From UBA6168 sp964423205 (lineage in GTDB: Bacteria > Bacteroidota > Bacteroidia > Chitinophagales > Saprospiraceae), in the NCBI GenBank assembly GCA_964423205.1, contig CAYRDX010000043.1:1-38781 (forward strand): DNA of 38,781 nucleotides. The letters are read 5' to 3'. The notes under the pieces are model-generated. The model was given only the letters and a program-made list of their open reading frames with translations, did not search any database and had not been told where the DNA came from. Position numbers and translations under genes: made by a program. Shown piece by piece: positions 8,063-15,479 of this stretch (the first letter of the stretch is position 1; every line of letters starts with the position of its first letter).

Positions 8063-8668
8063 CTATTTCATTCTTCCGGCTAGTACTTTTTCCACATCAG
8101 CCAAAACATAACCTTTTGCTCTCAGCAGTATCAGGTAGTGGAACAGCAGATCCGCTGCTTCATTCAAAAAAAGATCACTGTTGTCGTCTTTTGCCTCAAT
8201 GACCAGTTCAACAGCTTCTTCTCCAACTTTCTGGGCGATTTTGTTCAGTCCCTTGGTCAAAAGCCTGTTCACGTAGGAGCCTTCAATTGGATTCTCAAAA
8301 CGGTCATTGATTACGGATTCAAGTCGGCTCAATATTCCTTTCACATTGATTTCCTCAAAACAGGTGTCGTTGCCTGTGTGGCAAACGGGACCTTTTGGTG
8401 TGACGAGCAGCAAAAGGGTATCTGCATCGCAATCCATTTTGCATTCCACAAGTTCCAGAAAGTTTCCCGAAACTTCTCCTTTCGTCCATAGGCGACCTTT
8501 GCTACGGCTGAAAAAGGTTACCCGTTTTACACTAAGCGTTTTTTGCAACGCTTCATTATTCATGAATCCCAACATCAATACCTTCAGGGTAGTTGCATCC
8601 TGAACTATGGTCGGCACAAGTCCGTCGGAATATTTGTCAAAGCGGAGTTTAAGGTTAGAGTCGAACAT
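8063..8668 (-). CDS. hisI: Bifunctional phosphoribosyl-AMP cyclohydrolase / phosphoribosyl-ATP pyrophosphatase
   Basis: HisIE catalyses steps two and three of histidine synthesis. The N-terminal HisI domain (about 1-108) shows the metal cluster KMDCDAD (Asp79, Cys80, Asp81, Asp83), Cys96 in GPVCHTG and Cys103. The C-terminal HisE domain (about 112-201) shows KVGEEAVELVIEAK and NEAADLLFHYLILL. At 201 residues it is the usual fused form. It is the last gene of the his operon and overlaps the end of hisF by 14 nt. Confidence 0.97.
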   Translation of the reverse strand: MFDSNLKLRFDKYSDGLVPTIVQDATTLKVLMLGFMNNEALQKTLSVKRVTFFSRSKGRLWTKGEVSGNFLELVECKMDCDADTLLLLVTPKGPVCHTGNDTCFEEINVKGILSRLESVINDRFENPIEGSYVNRLLTKGLNKIAQKVGEEAVELVIEAKDDNSDLFLNEAADLLFHYLILLRAKGYVLADVEKVLAGRMK

Positions 8669-9413
8669 TGATATTCTTTTGTTGAAGGAAATTTTTAAGC
8701 TGAAAGATGTCTATTTCACCGAAGTGAAAGACACTGGCAGCCAATGCTGCATCGGCTTTGCCCTCATCAAAAACATCGGCAAAATGCTGCATAGTGCCGG
8801 CACCTCCCGATGCAATAATTGGGATATTGATTTTTTCAGAGATAATCCGGATTAGTTCCAATGCGAATCCCGTTTTCACGCCATCGTGATTCATGGAAGT
8901 CAGCAATATTTCACCAGCTCCCCGCTGCCAGACTTCCACTGCCCATTCCACTGCATCAATGGTAGTAGCCAGCTTGCCCCCATTGAGGTAAACCCTCCAA
9001 TGGCCTTTGCTTTCCTCTTTGGCATCAACGGCAACCACGATGCATTGGCTGCCGAATTCTGATGCCATTTTATCCAGTATTTCCGGTTGACGCACTGCGG
9101 CTGAATTGATGGAGATCTTGTCGGCGCCGCAGGACAGCAGATTTGAAACATCCTCCACTGAACGCACTCCGCCACCAACGGTAAAAGGGATGTTTACGTG
9201 TATCGCTATCCGTTTAACCAAATCGAACAAGGTTCGGCGATTTTCATGCGTGGCTGTTATGTCCAGGAACACCAGTTCGTCAGCACCTTCGCGGGCGTAA
9301 CGAGCACCCAGTTCTACGGGATCACCTGCATCACGCAGGTTGACGAAATTGATACCCTTCACAGTGCGCCCGTCTTTGATATCCAGGCAGGGGATGATTC
9401 TCTTGGCTAACAT
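8655..9413 (-). CDS. hisF: Imidazole glycerol phosphate synthase subunit HisF (cyclase)
   Basis: HisF takes ammonia from HisH and makes imidazole glycerol phosphate plus AICAR. It is a (beta/alpha)8 barrel. Two in-frame ATGs are possible (9419 and 9413). I chose 9413 because it gives MLAKRIIPCLDIKDG, with the first catalytic Asp at position 11 as in characterised HisF; the second catalytic Asp is in CIVVAVDAKEE. Phosphate-binding motifs VGGGVRS and IIASGGAG are present. The start overlaps the hisA stop by 7 nt (13 nt from the other ATG) and the end overlaps hisIE. Confidence 0.97.
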   Translation of the reverse strand: MLAKRIIPCLDIKDGRTVKGINFVNLRDAGDPVELGARYAREGADELVFLDITATHENRRTLFDLVKRIAIHVNIPFTVGGGVRSVEDVSNLLSCGADKISINSAAVRQPEILDKMASEFGSQCIVVAVDAKEESKGHWRVYLNGGKLATTIDAVEWAVEVWQRGAGEILLTSMNHDGVKTGFALELIRIISEKINIPIIASGGAGTMQHFADVFDEGKADAALAASVFHFGEIDIFQLKNFLQQKNINVRL

Positions 9414-10120
9414 ATCCATTGATTTAGTTCATCGAGGTTTTCGTAAATGGCCTTTCCTACTATGGCACCCGAGCATCCGATTTTGTCCAATTCTTCTATG
9501 TCAAAGGGGCTTCGCACCCCTCCACTGGCAATCAGATGAAGGTCTGGGAATGTCTGCAATATCTCTTGGTACAATTTGGTGGAGGGTCCTGATAAAAGTC
9601 CATCTTTTGAAATATCTGTGCAAAAAATCTGCGTCAGACCCTCTCCGACCAGGACACTCAAGTGTTCCATCAAACCGATTTCAGTTTGCTCTGTCCATCC
9701 TTTTACTGCCAGTTTTTCATTGCGTATGTCAAGTCCCGTCAGAATCCTGTCGGGACCATATTGGCGAAGCCATTTTTGAAAAATATCTTTTTGTGTGACA
9801 GCAACTGAACCTATGGCAGCCATATTTGCTCCAGCATCAAAAACCCTAAGAATGTCATTATCTGTTTTGATGCCGCCACTGTAATCAATGATGAGTCCAG
9901 TACTCCTGCACACCGACTCCAATACTTGCAAATGCCTTGGGCTGCCGCTTTTTGCCCCATCCAAGTCAACCATGTGCAATCTGACAAACCCGGCTTCTTC
10001 GAATAATCTGGCAATAGCTGCCGGGTCATTGGAGTAATTAGTGCGTTTTTCAAAATCACCTTCACGCAACCTGACGCAGTGCCCATCCATCAGGTCCATA
10101 GCAGGAATAACGGTTATCAT
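9407..10120 (-). CDS. hisA: 1-(5-phosphoribosyl)-5-[(5-phosphoribosylamino)methylideneamino]imidazole-4-carboxamide isomerase
   Basis: HisA performs the ProFAR-to-PRFAR Amadori isomerisation. The 237-residue barrel protein starts MITVIPAMDLMDGHCVRL, with the catalytic Asp in AMDLMDG and the second in TDISKDGLLSGPS. The duplicated half-barrel phosphate motifs DYSGGIKT and IASGGVRS are visible. It starts inside the hisH stop (ATGA, 4-nt overlap) and ends inside hisF, so translation of the three genes is likely coupled. Confidence 0.97.
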   Translation of the reverse strand: MITVIPAMDLMDGHCVRLREGDFEKRTNYSNDPAAIARLFEEAGFVRLHMVDLDGAKSGSPRHLQVLESVCRSTGLIIDYSGGIKTDNDILRVFDAGANMAAIGSVAVTQKDIFQKWLRQYGPDRILTGLDIRNEKLAVKGWTEQTEIGLMEHLSVLVGEGLTQIFCTDISKDGLLSGPSTKLYQEILQTFPDLHLIASGGVRSPFDIEELDKIGCSGAIVGKAIYENLDELNQWIC

Positions 10121-10716
10121 AGGTTCAGAAAATTTTTAAGTAATTGCTCGCCGGCTTCTGAGCTTTTCTCCGGGTGAAATTGTACACCATAGAAATTATC
10201 TTTTCTCACGGCGCTGCTGAATGTCACACTATGTTTAGTAGTAGCAATGGAAAAAACGTTTTCTTCCATGGCGTAAGAATGAACGAAATAGAAATAGGGA
10301 TTGGGAGGCAGATGATGAAACAAAGGGTCATCCGAAGGTAAAACAGTGTTCCAACCAACGTGTGGAACCTTGAATCGATCTCCTTCCCTGTCTTTGTCAG
10401 GAAGCCGGAAAACATCCGCAGGCACCAGGCCAAAGCAGGTGGTTTCATTTTCAGAAGAAAACCTGCTCAATAGTTGCATTCCCAGGCAAATGCCCAATAC
10501 AGGTTGACTTAGGTTTTTGATAACATCCAGGAGCTTATTTTTCATCAGGTAATTCATTGCGGAACTGGCCTCCCCTACCCCGGGAAATATCACCTTATCT
10601 GCGCTCTGAATTTCAAAGGTGCAGTCCGTAAGAACAGCTGAAAAACCAATGCGTTCCAGAGTATTCATGACCGACAAAATGTTGCCGGCATTGTACTTAA
10701 TCACGGCAATTTTCAT
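10117..10716 (-). CDS. hisH: Imidazole glycerol phosphate synthase subunit HisH (glutaminase)
   Basis: A class I glutamine amidotransferase of 199 residues that supplies ammonia to HisF. The nucleophile is Cys77 in LGICLGMQLL; His181 and Glu183 in QFHPEKSSE complete the triad. The start MKIAVIKYNAGNILSV is typical. It overlaps hisB upstream and hisA downstream by ATGA each. Confidence 0.97.
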   Translation of the reverse strand: MKIAVIKYNAGNILSVMNTLERIGFSAVLTDCTFEIQSADKVIFPGVGEASSAMNYLMKNKLLDVIKNLSQPVLGICLGMQLLSRFSSENETTCFGLVPADVFRLPDKDREGDRFKVPHVGWNTVLPSDDPLFHHLPPNPYFYFVHSYAMEENVFSIATTKHSVTFSSAVRKDNFYGVQFHPEKSSEAGEQLLKNFLNL

Positions 10717-11822
10717 AAGACTCCTTTTGTGCTGGGCAATGACATGTTGGAAGCATCACGCTTTAGGGCAAACTTCACAGCCCTTGCAAAAGCCTTGAAA
10801 ATAGCTTCGATTTTGTGGTGCTCGTTTTGTCCTTTTGCTTTGATAAATAAGTTGCAACGGGCTGCATCACTGAACGACTTGAAGAAGTGGTAAAACATCT
10901 CGCTGGGCATGTCGCCTATTTTTTCCCTCCGAAATTTGGCCTTCCATACCAACCAGGGGCGTCCGCCAAAATCCAGTACGACTTCGGCCCTGCAATCGTC
11001 CATAGGAAGTGAAAAACCATAACGCTCCAAACCTTTTTTATCACCAATTGCTTTCAAAAAAGCTTCCCCAAGAGCGAGGCCAGTATCCTCTATTGTATGA
11101 TGTTCATCAACCTGTAAGTCGCCATCAACTTGAATGTTCAGGTCAATGAGGCCATGCCTGGCAATCTGCTCCAGCATATGGTCAAAGAAACCAATGCCCG
11201 TCTGGATTTCATCAATGCCCTTGCCATCGAGATTCAGGCTAATTTCGATGTTGGTTTCCTTGGTTTTACGGACAACTGTGGCTACCCGTGGTGGCAGTCG
11301 CAAGAAATTGTAAAGCTCATCCCAGGTCTCTGCCACCAAAGCACATTTATCTTTCCAACTATCTAAATCAAAGTTGGCTTGAATGGCAATTGCCTTAGCG
11401 CCCAGATTTTCCGCCAATTGAATATCAGAAAGACGGTCCCCAATGACAAAGCTGTTGCGCAAGTCGTAACTCCCATCCATGTAACGGCTAAGCATAGCTG
11501 TTCCGGGTTTTCTGGTTGGAAGATTTTGTACAGCTGTACTCCTGTCGATATAGATGGCGTCGAATCGGATGCCTTCATTCTCTAATATCTGCAACAGTTT
11601 GTTCTGAACTATATTGAAGTTCGTTTCGGGATAGGTCTCCGTGCCAAGGCCATCCTGATTACTCACCATCACTATCTCATAGTCCAACTCCTTATTTATT
11701 TTATACAAGTTCCGGATAACCCCTGGCAATAACTCCAATTCATCCAGGTTATTGATTTGCTCAGTGATGGGTGGCTCTACAATAAGAGTTCCATCACGAT
11801 CGATAAAAAGTACTTTCTTCAT
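10713..11822 (-). CDS. hisB: Bifunctional histidinol-phosphatase / imidazoleglycerol-phosphate dehydratase
   Basis: The N-terminal part (about 1-165) is a HAD-type histidinol-phosphate phosphatase with the DxDGT motif FIDRDGTL (Asp8, Asp10) and MVSNQDGLG. The C-terminal part (about 178-369) is imidazoleglycerol-phosphate dehydratase with GIGFFDHMLEQIARHG and the metal-binding DEHHTIEDTGLALG and NEHHKIEAIFKAFARA segments. The 369 residues match the fused HisB of enterobacteria and many Bacteroidota. It lies 10 nt after hisC and overlaps hisH by 4 nt. Confidence 0.97.
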   Translation of the reverse strand: MKKVLFIDRDGTLIVEPPITEQINNLDELELLPGVIRNLYKINKELDYEIVMVSNQDGLGTETYPETNFNIVQNKLLQILENEGIRFDAIYIDRSTAVQNLPTRKPGTAMLSRYMDGSYDLRNSFVIGDRLSDIQLAENLGAKAIAIQANFDLDSWKDKCALVAETWDELYNFLRLPPRVATVVRKTKETNIEISLNLDGKGIDEIQTGIGFFDHMLEQIARHGLIDLNIQVDGDLQVDEHHTIEDTGLALGEAFLKAIGDKKGLERYGFSLPMDDCRAEVVLDFGGRPWLVWKAKFRREKIGDMPSEMFYHFFKSFSDAARCNLFIKAKGQNEHHKIEAIFKAFARAVKFALKRDASNMSLPSTKGVL

Positions 11823-11832
11823 ACCATTTCTT

Positions 11833-12870
11833 TTAATCGGAAGACTTCAGTGCCTCAAACAAAGCTTGGTTTTCTTCTGGCCTGCCAATGCTCAGTCGGA
11901 GGCAATTATCGCAAAGTGGTTCTTTTGAGCGGTCTCTGACAATAATATTTTGCTTTCGCAGGAATTCGAATACAGCGCTGCTGTTCCTGAATTTTACCAA
12001 AATGAAATTTGCGTCACTTGGAAACACCCTCTCAACAATGCTAAGTTGTAATAGCCTTTTTGCTAATTCATTCCGTTCACTGTTTAGTAAATCAACAGCC
12101 TCATTCATTTTCTCGGGTGATTGCAAGGCGCTCAATGCTGCCGTTTGATTGAGCCGGCTAATGTTGTATGGGTACTTCACAGCATTCAGGTATTGCACTA
12201 TTTCCTCTGATGCTATGGCCATTCCCAATCTCAGACCCGCTAAACCCCATGCTTTCGACAGGGTTTGTAACACAACGAGGTTGGGGAATTGTCCTACCTT
12301 ATTTGCCCAACTGACCGCATTGAAATCACCATAGGCTTCATCAACTATTACGATGCTGGGAAATTTCCCGAGCAATTCCAGAATGTGTTCTGAAATCAAT
12401 AGGTTTCCGGTCGGGTTGTTCGGTGAACACAAAAACAGCAGACGCGAACTTGAATTGACCTGATTCAGTATTTCATCGGGACGTAGTTGAAAATCAGGAC
12501 TCAGCAACACCTTTTTGATGTTAGCCCCGTGAATATTAGCCATCACCTCGTACATGCCATAGGTCGGAGGGCATAAAATGACTTCATCAGTTCCCGGCTG
12601 GCAAAAAATCCGGAGCAACAAATCGATAGCTTCATCGCTGCCATTTCCGAGAAAGATGTTTTTCGGAGTTACACCTTTCAATTCAGCTAACTTGTTCTTC
12701 AATTCCGACTGAAGTGGATCCGGATACCGGTTCAGGGAGCCGCCAAACAAATCGAAAGCATTTTCATTGGCATCCAGTAACATAGCCTGGTTGCCTGTAA
12801 AAAGGCTGCGGGCAGAGCTATAGGGCTTAAGCGATTTTATGTTTGGCCTAACTAATTTCTCTATGTCCAT
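11833..12870 (-). CDS. hisC: Histidinol-phosphate aminotransferase
   Basis: A fold-type I PLP enzyme of 345 residues. Visible elements are the nucleotide/phosphate site NGSDEAIDLL, the SPNNPTGN loop, IVDEAYGDF and the PLP lysine in LQTLSKAWGLAGLRLG, and a C-terminal LRLSIGRPEEN arginine region. It converts imidazole acetol phosphate to histidinol phosphate. It starts 3 nt after the hisD stop. Confidence 0.97.
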   Translation of the reverse strand: MDIEKLVRPNIKSLKPYSSARSLFTGNQAMLLDANENAFDLFGGSLNRYPDPLQSELKNKLAELKGVTPKNIFLGNGSDEAIDLLLRIFCQPGTDEVILCPPTYGMYEVMANIHGANIKKVLLSPDFQLRPDEILNQVNSSSRLLFLCSPNNPTGNLLISEHILELLGKFPSIVIVDEAYGDFNAVSWANKVGQFPNLVVLQTLSKAWGLAGLRLGMAIASEEIVQYLNAVKYPYNISRLNQTAALSALQSPEKMNEAVDLLNSERNELAKRLLQLSIVERVFPSDANFILVKFRNSSAVFEFLRKQNIIVRDRSKEPLCDNCLRLSIGRPEENQALFEALKSSD

Positions 12871-12873
12871 TTT

Positions 12874-14160
12874 TCATCGTTTTAAGTGGTTTAACCTGAG
12901 GCGTACAGCGGCAGCATGAGCTGGCAATTGCTCAGCCTCTGCCATGGAAATTATGGCAGGAGCCAATGCTTTCAACCCTTTTGGGCTGATTTGCTGGAAT
13001 GTTATGTACCTGAAAAAACTGTCGAGAGATACTCCACTGTAACTTTTGGCAAAGCCATTGGTAGGCAGGGTGTGATTGGTTCCAGAGGCATAATCTCCGG
13101 CACTTTCCGGACTGAAATTTCCAATGAAAACCGAACCGGCATGTTTAACCAATTCAGCCATTTCCTCAGCATTTTCTGACGCCAGTATCAGGTGCTCCGG
13201 TGCATACAAGTTGATGGCATCCAAAGCCTGCTCGCAGGATTCCACCAAAATACCTACGCTGTGCGATAATGCTTTTTGTAGCATTTCCTGCCGTGGCAGC
13301 ACATTTGATTGTACAGCCAGTTCTTTTTGGACTTTGTCCAACAACGCATCAGAAGTAGTGATGATTATGGTTTGAGCATCAGCATCGTGCTCAGCTTGCG
13401 ATAGCAAATCAGAAGCGACGAAATCTGGCCGCGCAGTTTCATCAGCAAAAACCAGCACCTCAGAGGGTCCGGCTGGCATGTCAATGGCAATGCCGTCTTT
13501 TTGAACCAGCATTTTTGCTGCCGTGACATAGCGATTTCCGGGGCCAAATATTTTATCAACTTTGGGTACCGTCTCAGTGCCAAAGGCCATGGCCGCAATC
13601 GCCTGTGCGCCTCCCACTTTAATCACCCTTGTAATCCCTGCCAATTGGGTTGCGTACAAAATAGCCGGGAAAACAGTCCCGTCCTTGCCGGGTGGAGTGA
13701 GCAATACTATTTCCCCACATCCGGCTAATCTTGCGGGAATAGCCAGCATCAACACAGTGGAAAACAAAGGTGCCGTGCCTCCCGGCACATAAAGACCCAC
13801 CTTTTCAATCGGTACTGCTTTTCGCCAGCAGGTAACCCCAGGCATGGTCGTGACAGATTTGAAATTTGGACGCTGCGCTTCATGGAATATTTCGATGTTG
13901 CGGGCTGCAATTTGCATCGCCTCTTTCAGTTGGGTTGGAACCAGTTTGGCAGCATTGTCGAATTCCTCATTTGAAACCGACAACTCAGTCAACTCAACTC
14001 CATCGAACTGGCGGGTAAATTTCCTGAGAGCAGTATCACCGTTTTGGCGGACTTCATCAATGATTCCATTTACTTTTTCACTCAGGCTTTTCCATTCCAC
14101 TTCAGGCCTTTGCAGCAAAGACTCCAACAATTCAGGGCTTGGATATTTAGCTATTTTCAT
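12874..14160 (-). CDS. hisD: Histidinol dehydrogenase
   Basis: A 428-residue Zn-dependent NAD enzyme that oxidises histidinol to histidine in two steps. Family motifs are present: GLYVPGGTAPLFSTVLML, KVGGAQAIAAMAFGTETVP, DMPAGPSEVLV, the Zn ligands in SQAEHDADAQ, the catalytic Glu-His in YAPEHLIL, and GDYASGTNHTLPT. It lies 15 nt after hisG in the operon. Confidence 0.98.
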   Translation of the reverse strand: MKIAKYPSPELLESLLQRPEVEWKSLSEKVNGIIDEVRQNGDTALRKFTRQFDGVELTELSVSNEEFDNAAKLVPTQLKEAMQIAARNIEIFHEAQRPNFKSVTTMPGVTCWRKAVPIEKVGLYVPGGTAPLFSTVLMLAIPARLAGCGEIVLLTPPGKDGTVFPAILYATQLAGITRVIKVGGAQAIAAMAFGTETVPKVDKIFGPGNRYVTAAKMLVQKDGIAIDMPAGPSEVLVFADETARPDFVASDLLSQAEHDADAQTIIITTSDALLDKVQKELAVQSNVLPRQEMLQKALSHSVGILVESCEQALDAINLYAPEHLILASENAEEMAELVKHAGSVFIGNFSPESAGDYASGTNHTLPTNGFAKSYSGVSLDSFFRYITFQQISPKGLKALAPAIISMAEAEQLPAHAAAVRLRLNHLKR

Positions 14161-14175
14161 TTTTCAGTTCTTCGG

Positions 14176-15042
14176 TTAAAGAATCATTTTCTCAATAGGC
14201 GCTACCAAAATGCCCTGCGCCCCGTGCTGTTTCAGCTCTTCAATGATTTCCCAGAACTGGTCTTCATGCACTACAGAGTGTAAACTGCTCCAACCCGGAT
14301 CAGCCAACGGCAGGATGGTCGGGCTTTTCATCCCCGGTAAAAGCTGGCAGATTGTATCCAGTTTGTCGTTAGGCGCATTGAGCAGAATGTATTTGTAGTG
14401 CAGGGCCTTTTTTACTGCCCTGATTCTAAACAGCAATTTTTCCAAAAGAACCCGTTTTTCCGGAGGTAAAGATTTAGTAGCCACCAGAACAGCTTCCGAC
14501 CTCAGAACAACCTCCACTTCTTTCAGACCATTGGAAAGCAATGTGCTACCCGAACTAACGAGGTCGCAAATCCCATCAGCAAGTCCAATACCCGGGGCTA
14601 TTTCCACGGAACCACTGATTTCGTGAATTTCAGACTTCAGGGAATTGGTAACCAAAAAGTCTGATAACAAACGCGGATAGGATGTCGCAAGTCGCAATCC
14701 ATTTAAATCTGCTAAGCCTTGATAGTTGTAAGATTTGGGAAGAGCAATTGATAACCTGCATCGACCAAAACCCAGGTCTTCTTCGGTAAGCAAGTTTTTA
14801 CCTTTTTCTAAAACGACATTTTGCCCTACAATACCACAGTCGGCCACACCGTCCTGAACGTATTGGGGAATGTCGTCGTCGCGCAGGTAAAAGACTTCCA
14901 GCGGAAAATTATAGGCTTCTGCCTTAAGTACCCCGCCACCATTTTGCAAACTGATCCCACAATCTGCAAGCAGCGACTTGGATGACTCATGCAGACGTCC
15001 TGATTTTTGGATAGCCAAACGCAATTTCTGTTCATTGTTCAT
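14176..15042 (-). CDS. hisG: ATP phosphoribosyltransferase (long form)
   Basis: HisG catalyses the first and committed step of histidine synthesis, joining ATP and PRPP. At 288 residues it is the long form: catalytic domains I and II (about 1-215), with LRLAIQKSGRL, DCGIVGQNVV and the PRPP loop DLVSSGSTLL, plus a C-terminal ACT-like domain (about 220-288) used for feedback inhibition by histidine. As the long form it does not need HisZ, and no hisZ is present. It is the first structural gene of the operon, 106 nt downstream of the leader-peptide stop. Confidence 0.97.
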   Translation of the reverse strand: MNNEQKLRLAIQKSGRLHESSKSLLADCGISLQNGGGVLKAEAYNFPLEVFYLRDDDIPQYVQDGVADCGIVGQNVVLEKGKNLLTEEDLGFGRCRLSIALPKSYNYQGLADLNGLRLATSYPRLLSDFLVTNSLKSEIHEISGSVEIAPGIGLADGICDLVSSGSTLLSNGLKEVEVVLRSEAVLVATKSLPPEKRVLLEKLLFRIRAVKKALHYKYILLNAPNDKLDTICQLLPGMKSPTILPLADPGWSSLHSVVHEDQFWEIIEELKQHGAQGILVAPIEKMIL

Positions 15043-15060
15043 TTCAAAAATGTATTAATG

Positions 15061-15090
15061 CCATAGGCATAAACGCCATAGGCATAAACG
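15061..15090. repeat. 15-bp tandem duplication between the his attenuator and hisG
   Basis: CCATAGGCATAAACG occurs twice in direct succession (15061-15075, 15076-15090). The first copy is part of a small hairpin, ATGCC-ATA-GGCAT (15058-15070). On the transcribed minus strand it follows the terminator stem directly, so it lies in the RNA segment just before hisG. Its role is unknown. Confidence 0.8.
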
Positions 15091-15092
15091 AA

Positions 15093-15123
15093 GAGCGGCT
15101 TGCCGTGTACCGGCAAGCCGCTC
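15093..15123 (-). terminator. Attenuator hairpin of the his operon
   Basis: On the minus strand GAGCGGCTTGCCG (15123-15111) pairs perfectly with CGGCAAGCCGCTC (15105-15093), a 13-bp GC-rich stem with a 5-nt loop, followed by TTCGTTTATG. It sits 25 nt after the stop codon of a His-rich leader peptide and 50 nt before hisG, the position expected of an attenuator. The downstream T tract is interrupted, and the alternative antiterminator pairing was not resolved by eye. Confidence 0.75.
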
Positions 15124-15148
15124 AAAATGTATGATATCATTCAATTCA

Positions 15149-15223
15149 TCACCGAGCAATCTTACTCACCGGAAGGTGGGAAGTGATGTGATGATGATGG
15201 GTATGAATGAAATTAATTGCCAT
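15149..15223 (-). CDS. hisL: his operon leader peptide (attenuation)
   Basis: A 24-codon frame on the minus strand begins ATG at 15223 and ends TGA at 15151-15149. The peptide reads MAINFIHTHHHHITSH and then eight more residues (to ...KIAR). Six of residues 7-16 are His, four of them consecutive. An in-frame TGA three codons upstream fixes the start within a few codons. A good promoter lies 19 nt upstream and a terminator hairpin downstream. By analogy with proteobacterial hisL, ribosome stalling at the His codons when His-tRNA is scarce should favour an antiterminator and let transcription reach hisG. The gene is too short for standard gene callers. Confidence 0.85.
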   Translation of the reverse strand: MAINFIHTHHHHITSHLPVSKIAR

Positions 15224-15242
15224 GAATTTTCAAATACGGGCA

Positions 15243-15272
15243 CAAAAATAGGTTTCCGGAAACAAGATGCAA
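15243..15272 (-). promoter_or_regulatory. Promoter of the his operon
   Basis: On the minus strand TTG (15272-15270), 19 nt, then TATTTTTG (15250-15243), an exact match to TAnnTTTG at the accepted spacing. The leader-peptide ATG begins 19 nt downstream, so the transcript would start almost at the leader frame. Confidence 0.6.
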
Positions 15273-15421
15273 GCCTGTAAACAATGTTTTTGTCCTTTTT
15301 ACCAAAAATTCGGTACAATACCAACTGTTAAAATCAGGGTTCCAATGGGCGCCAATTGCCACTGGTAGTGACTTTTATTACCTTGATAAGCACAATGAAT
15401 CTAAAAATATCTGCCATAGGC

Positions 15422-15429
15422 TATCTTTG
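15422..15429 (+). promoter_or_regulatory. Possible -7 element of the SulP gene promoter
   Basis: TATCTTTG (followed by CGG) matches TAnnTTTG exactly, 50 nt before the GTG start. No TTG is seen at the usual -33 spacing. Confidence 0.4.
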
Positions 15430-15479
15430 CGGATTCCCATTAAACTACGGTTAAGACCTATAACTTAATTCCAACAACG

